64,000 nucleotides of DNA from Pseudocolwellia sp048296855 (lineage in GTDB: Bacteria > Pseudomonadota > Gammaproteobacteria > Enterobacterales > Alteromonadaceae): NCBI GenBank assembly GCA_048296855.1, contig CP182631.1, one strand, 5' to 3'. Below, piece after piece: positions 59,831 to 64,000 of this stretch. Numbering within the stretch: position 1 is the first letter of the stretch; each line of letters opens with the position of its first letter. The position numbers were made by a program, and so were the translations under genes. Below the pieces are notes generated by a model. That model saw nothing but the letters and a program-made list of their open reading frames with translations, did no database searches and was not told the DNA's origin.

Positions 59831-61320
59831 TGAGCACGGAAAGTGAATTATTAGATCAACCTGCCGCGGAAGAAACAAGTCTTTCAATTTTAGATCAAGC
59901 GATAGGTGCAACAAAGCAAACTGAATCTTCAAGAGCTGAAGAATTAATTCGTTCATTAACTGAAGAAGCGTTAAAAGGCACGGTTCAATGGAACAAGAAT
60001 TTAACAGTAACGTTTAATCAAGCTATTAAAGTTTTAGATGAAACTATTTCTGGCCAGCTTGCAGCTATCATGCACAATGATGAGTTTCAAAAGTTAGAAG
60101 GTAGTTGGAGAGGACTACATCATACAGTTCAAAACTCTGAAACTAATGCAACCTTAAAAATCAGAATGATGAACTTAAGTAAGAAAGAGCTTCATAAAGA
60201 TTTAAGTAAAGCAGTTGAGTTTGATCAAAGCCAAATCTTTAAGAAAATTTACGAAGCTGAATTTGGTACACCAGGTGGTGAACCTTATGGTTGTGTTGTT
60301 GGGGATTATGAATTTTCAAATCATCCCGCTGATGTTGAAACGTTATCATTAATGTCGAATGTTGCTGCTGCTGGCTTTTGTCCATTCATTTCAGCTTCTG
60401 GTTCTTCATTATTTGGTTTTGATGATTGGACTGAACTTAGTAAGCCTAGAGATTTAGAAAAAGTATTTGAATCTTTAGAATACACTAAATGGCGCTCATT
60501 TAGAGAAAGTGATGATTCTAGATTTGTAACATTAACTATGCCTCGTGTTTTAGCGCGACTTCCATATGGTCAAGCAACAACTCCAGTTGAAGAGTTCAGC
60601 TATGAAGAACTTGAACTTGATGAAACAGGTACACGTTCAAAAACCACTTCACACGACAACTATTGTTGGATGAATGCTTCTTATATTATGGCGACAAATA
60701 TGGGGCAAGCTTTCAGTAAATACGGTTTCTGTACTGCAATACGTGGTGCTGAAGGCGGTGGTAAAGTTGAAGGACTTCCAGCACATGTATTTACAAGCGA
60801 TGATGGTGATCCAGATCTTATGTGCCCAACTGAGATTGGTATCACTGATCGAAGAGAAGCAGAGTTAAGCAAATTAGGTTTCTTACCTCTTTGTCACTAT
60901 AAAAATACAGACTATGCCGTATTCTTTGGTTCTCAAACTTGTCAAAAAGCACCAATATTCTCTTCGCATGACGCTACTGCGAATGCAGCAATCTCTGCTC
61001 GTTTGCCTTATTTAATGGCGACCTCTCGTTTTGCTCATTACTTGAAAGTTATGGCTAGAGATAAAATAGGCAGCTTTATGGAAGCTGAAGATGTAGAAGC
61101 CTGGTTAAATCGTTGGATATTGTCTTTTGTAAATGCATCAGAAGGCGGTGGTCAAGAAATCAGAGCTAAATATCCTTTAGCAGATGCCAAAGTTGAAGTA
61201 AAAGAAATCCCAGGTCAGCCGGGTAGTTATAATGCAGTAGCATGGTTACGCCCATGGTTACAAATGGAAGAGTTAACAGCGTCTTTACGTTTAGTCGCTA
61301 AAATACCAAGCATTGGTTAA
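59830..61320 (+). CDS. tssC: T6SS contractile sheath large subunit TssC
   Basis: 496 residues. LEGSWRGLHHTVQNSE near residues 90-105, EFDQSQIFKKIYEAEFGTPGGEPYG (quoted as FDQSQIFKKIYEAEFG) near 134-149 and YWMN-like CWMNASYI near 277 match VipB/TssC. The C-terminal VKEIPGQPGSYNAVAWLRP and late Leu-rich strand are normal. It forms the sheath with TssB. All expected regions are intact, so this should be the structural copy. Confidence 0.96.
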   Translation: MSTESELLDQPAAEETSLSILDQAIGATKQTESSRAEELIRSLTEEALKGTVQWNKNLTVTFNQAIKVLDETISGQLAAIMHNDEFQKLEGSWRGLHHTVQNSETNATLKIRMMNLSKKELHKDLSKAVEFDQSQIFKKIYEAEFGTPGGEPYGCVVGDYEFSNHPADVETLSLMSNVAAAGFCPFISASGSSLFGFDDWTELSKPRDLEKVFESLEYTKWRSFRESDDSRFVTLTMPRVLARLPYGQATTPVEEFSYEELELDETGTRSKTTSHDNYCWMNASYIMATNMGQAFSKYGFCTAIRGAEGGGKVEGLPAHVFTSDDGDPDLMCPTEIGITDRREAELSKLGFLPLCHYKNTDYAVFFGSQTCQKAPIFSSHDATANAAISARLPYLMATSRFAHYLKVMARDKIGSFMEAEDVEAWLNRWILSFVNASEGGGQEIRAKYPLADAKVEVKEIPGQPGSYNAVAWLRPWLQMEELTASLRLVAKIPSIG

Positions 61321-61364
61321 CAGTAAAGATTACTGTTTAAAACCTATAGGGATGTTGTAATAAA

Positions 61365-62900
61365 ATGACGCAGGAAACAATTTCATTTGTTCAAAGTGAA
61401 ATATTTATGGAAGATATACAAGATCATTCAAGTGTATCTTCCATTCCTCGGAAGTTTAAAAATAAACACTTAATGGAGCGATTCCTTCGAGAATCTAACT
61501 CTATTAAGTCTTTATTGATCTGGTTAGAAAATGCAAATCATACCGTGGATTGTTTTGAAAGAGATAGTGTTCTAACTATCTTACGTAATGCAATTAATGA
61601 AATAGATAAACAATTAAAAAATCAAATAAACGTAATTATCCACCATACGGAGTTTCAAACACTTGAAGCAAGTTGGCGTGGGATGTTTTATTTAATAGAA
61701 CAAAAAGAAAAAAACGATAAAAATCAGAAAGTAAAAATAAAAGTACTTGATTGCTGTTGGACTACATTATCTAAAGATATATCAAAGGCGATTGAGTTTG
61801 ATCAAAGTGAGTTTTTTAAACTTATTTATAATAATGAATATGATATGTCGGGAGGAGAACCTTTTGGCGTACTTATTGGTGATTACTATATATCGCATCT
61901 TAATAAAGTCGGTAATCCCACCAACGATATAGACACTTTAAAAGGTATATCTCAAGCATCAGCATCAGCGTTTGCTCCTTTTATAACCTCTGTAGAGCCT
62001 TCTTTTTTCGGTGCTGATGAGTTTTCAGATCTCGCCTCTTCATTCGATTTTTCTCAAACGTTTAAACAAGCAGAATACATTCGATGGAATTCGCTTAGAG
62101 CGATGGAAGATTCAAGGTTCATAGGGTTAACCTTACCCAATATATTAATGAGATCTCCTTATAAAAATGACGGTAGCCGAAGCGAAAGTTTCAAATTTGT
62201 TGAGCAAATAAAAAATCCTAAAAAAGATCATTTATGGGGGAATGCTGCTTTTGCATTTGGTGGCGTTCTTCTTCGTTCATTTACTGAGTCAGGTTGGTTC
62301 GGTCAAATTCGTGGAATGCAACCAGGCAAGAAAACAAAAGGTTTAGTGTGTGATCTTCCCGTTTGTGAATATGAGACTGACTTATACCGAGGACGCAGTA
62401 AACCCTCTATTAATTTTTTAGTTGGGGATAAATCAGAAAAAGAATTGTCTGATAATGGTTTTATATCACTTTCAGCCGTACCAGGAAGCGAACACTTGGT
62501 TTTTTACAGTAATGCTTCAGCTCAAAAACCTCAGGAATATGATTCATTATCATCCTCAGTAAATGCAAAGCTATCCTCTATGTTGCAGTATATTTTATGT
62601 GTTTCTAGATTTGCTCATTACATCAAAGTATTAGGTAGAGAAAAAGTAGGATCATTTCACTCCGCAGAAAAGTGTGAAAGAGAGTTACAACAGTGGTTAC
62701 ATCAATACACAGCAGCATCAGATTCTGCTTCTGATGAAGTGAGAAGTAAATATCCACTGCAGAGTGCACAAGTGCAAGTAAAAGAAATGAGAGGTAAGCC
62801 AGGCCATTACTACTCAAGTATTCAATTACAACCGTATTTTCAGTTAGATCAAATGATCTCAAGTATTAAATTAGTAACAGAGCTAACACCCAGAAGTTAG
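61365..62900 (+). CDS. Second TssC-like protein (ImpD type)
   Basis: 511 residues. Related to the TssC encoded just before it along the whole length: LEASWRGMFYLIEQ near 103-116, EFDQSEFFKLIYNNEYDMSGGEPFG (quoted as FDQSEFFKLIYNNEYD), SRFAHYIKVLGREKVGSF (in part RFAHYIKVLGREK) and the end QVQVKEMRGKPGHYYSSI. The N terminus is longer, and the sequence is clearly diverged, so it is an old paralog. Such a second TssC occurs in some T6SS clusters; whether it joins the sheath or regulates it is unknown. Gap to tssC is 44 bases. Confidence 0.88.
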   Translation: MTQETISFVQSEIFMEDIQDHSSVSSIPRKFKNKHLMERFLRESNSIKSLLIWLENANHTVDCFERDSVLTILRNAINEIDKQLKNQINVIIHHTEFQTLEASWRGMFYLIEQKEKNDKNQKVKIKVLDCCWTTLSKDISKAIEFDQSEFFKLIYNNEYDMSGGEPFGVLIGDYYISHLNKVGNPTNDIDTLKGISQASASAFAPFITSVEPSFFGADEFSDLASSFDFSQTFKQAEYIRWNSLRAMEDSRFIGLTLPNILMRSPYKNDGSRSESFKFVEQIKNPKKDHLWGNAAFAFGGVLLRSFTESGWFGQIRGMQPGKKTKGLVCDLPVCEYETDLYRGRSKPSINFLVGDKSEKELSDNGFISLSAVPGSEHLVFYSNASAQKPQEYDSLSSSVNAKLSSMLQYILCVSRFAHYIKVLGREKVGSFHSAEKCERELQQWLHQYTAASDSASDEVRSKYPLQSAQVQVKEMRGKPGHYYSSIQLQPYFQLDQMISSIKLVTELTPRS

Positions 62901-62917
62901 CCAATAAAGGACGAATA

Positions 62918-63703
62918 ATGAATAAAATTAAGGAAATGCTACAAGAAGGGCGATTAGCCGATGCTATTTCTTATCTTGAGGAACTATTAAGAGAAGACCC
63001 CCTTAATGTCGATTACAAAAGTACATTTATCGAATTATTATGTATTAATGGCGAGTTAGAGCGAGCAGATAAACAACTGAATAATATAGTCCAAAAGCAT
63101 CCAGATTTTTTAATTGGAGCTTCAAACTTAAGACAGTTAATTCGTGCAGAACAAGCTCGACAAGACTTTATCGTCGGTAAAGCGATTCCTAATATATTTT
63201 CTGAATCTGACGCTCATATTGAGTCGTTCATGAAACTAAGACTAGAAATCACTCAAGGTGAAGAAAGAACTATTAGTGAAAGCGCCATAAGCCTTGAATC
63301 TGCTAGACCACAAGTAAAACTAGCGATTAATAACAAAGACACAACCGAAGTTAGAGACTTAGACGACAGTTTAGGTGGTTTTATTGAAATATTTGGAACC
63401 GATGGTAAGTTTTACGTAGCTCAGTTAAATGAAATTGAATATATGTACTTTCAACCCGTCACTTCATTATTAGAGCAAGTTTGGCGTAAAGTTGAACTTA
63501 GTATAAAAGATGGTCCTAGTGGTGAAGCTCATGTTCCTATGGTTTATGGAACAAGTAAAACTGATGCAGAAAAGCTAGGACGAGAAACTGATTGGCATGA
63601 AACGGCGCCAGATGTAATGACGGGTGTTGGACAGAAAATGTGGTTTGTTAATGAAGAAGCCTTACCTATGACAAGTATTCAAAAGCTTGAAACGGTAGCT
63701 TAA
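62918..63703 (+). CDS. tagJ: T6SS accessory protein TagJ (ImpE family)
   Basis: 261 residues. An N-terminal TPR-like helical part (KEMLQEGRLADAISYLEELL near 5-24, DYKSTFIELLCINGELERA) is followed by the ImpE domain (DDSLGGFIEIFGTDGKFYV near 149-167, then WETD-like GRETDWHETAPDVMTGVGQKMW in part GRETDWHETAPD). TagJ binds the TssB N terminus and aids sheath recycling. It follows the second TssC by 17 bases and precedes tssE. Confidence 0.92.
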   Translation: MNKIKEMLQEGRLADAISYLEELLREDPLNVDYKSTFIELLCINGELERADKQLNNIVQKHPDFLIGASNLRQLIRAEQARQDFIVGKAIPNIFSESDAHIESFMKLRLEITQGEERTISESAISLESARPQVKLAINNKDTTEVRDLDDSLGGFIEIFGTDGKFYVAQLNEIEYMYFQPVTSLLEQVWRKVELSIKDGPSGEAHVPMVYGTSKTDAEKLGRETDWHETAPDVMTGVGQKMWFVNEEALPMTSIQKLETVA

Positions 63704-63715
63704 GCCGAATTAACT

Positions 63716-64000
63716 ATGAATAGTAAACATCAGGCCATACAAGCATCAATATTGGATCGTTTAATAGACGATTCACCTGATGATTATGATGTGAAAGAAT
63801 TACACAAAGGTCAAAGCTTAAAACAGTTAAGAGCCAGTGTGCGAAGAGATCTTGAAAATCTTCTCAATGCTAAGGTTCAATGGTTAACTTGGCCCGAAAA
63901 TTATCAAGAATTAGATCATTCATTGTTGAATTATGGTCTTCATGATTTTTCAAGTATGAGGGTTTCTAGTCTTGAGGGTCGTCAATTACTTTGTGAAAAA
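63716..64000 (+). CDS. tssE: T6SS baseplate protein TssE (partial, cut by window edge)
   Basis: The first 95 residues are present. ASILDRLIDDSPDD near 10-23, LKQLRASVRRDLENLLNAK near 35-53 and LLNYGLHDFSSM near 70-81 are the gp25/TssE signature of the phage-like baseplate. It starts sheath assembly on the baseplate. The gene continues beyond the right edge. ATG 63,716 follows the tagJ stop by 12 bases. Confidence 0.92.
   Translation, partial: MNSKHQAIQASILDRLIDDSPDDYDVKELHKGQSLKQLRASVRRDLENLLNAKVQWLTWPENYQELDHSLLNYGLHDFSSMRVSSLEGRQLLCEK

Larger units (their letters stand above)
46452..64000 (+). other. Type VI secretion gene cluster (cut by the right edge)
   Basis: Fourteen genes in one orientation cover the kinase/FHA/phosphatase switch, membrane complex (TssJ, TssL, TssM), baseplate (TssK, TssA, TssE) and sheath (TssB, TssC). 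TssF, TssG, Hcp, VgrG and ClpV are not in the window and should follow to the right or lie elsewhere. Confidence 0.95.

Overview
The window is about 36% G+C by eye. It looks like the chromosome of a marine gammaproteobacterium, Alteromonadales-like (Pseudoalteromonas, Colwellia or Thalassotalea type). The reasons are the low G+C, the large sedentary chromosomal integron, IS4, IS3 and IS1111-type insertion sequences, and a type VI secretion cluster with a threonine-phosphorylation module. The genus cannot be fixed from this sequence alone.

Positions 1 to about 41,340 are part of a large chromosomal integron array with about 74 cassettes. Nearly every recognisable gene lies on the + strand and is followed by an attC site, so the integrase gene and attI should lie to the left of the window. 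About 41 cassettes carry genes. These include many short secreted or membrane proteins, two toxin-antitoxin pairs (BrnTA and Phd/ParE), a DUF3800 protein, a candidate HEPN RNase, a PQQ-type propeller, a metallophosphoesterase, GNAT, SDR and methyltransferase enzymes, a UPF0158 protein and a decayed amidase effector/immunity pair. The other 33 cassettes are gene-less copies of one family of about 340 bp (attC included). They share a conserved stem-loop whose stem shows compensatory changes, and this is the most unusual feature of the window. Two near-identical IS1111-type elements and one IS4 element sit inside attC sites. The distal end of the array (37.5 to 41.3 kb) has chimeric, mutated and then barely recognisable attC sites.

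Positions 41.4 to 46.4 kb are ordinary flanking chromosome: a GNAT acetyltransferase, a DUF900-type hydrolase, a DOPA 4,5-dioxygenase family protein, a MarR regulator and a tRNA-Ser(UGA) with its promoter and terminator. The tRNA is followed by two decayed direct repeats of its 3' end, and an IS3-family element with a broken orfB is inserted in the second.

Positions 46.4 to 64.0 kb (cut by the right edge) hold a type VI secretion cluster in one orientation: PpkA-like kinase, FHA protein, TssJ, TssK, TssL, TssM, TagF, PppA phosphatase, then TssA, TssB, TssC, a second TssC-like protein, TagJ and the start of TssE. Kinase, FHA protein and phosphatase make up a post-translational on/off switch for the machine. 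A 132-bp leader with repeats and a hairpin divides the cluster into two likely transcription units.
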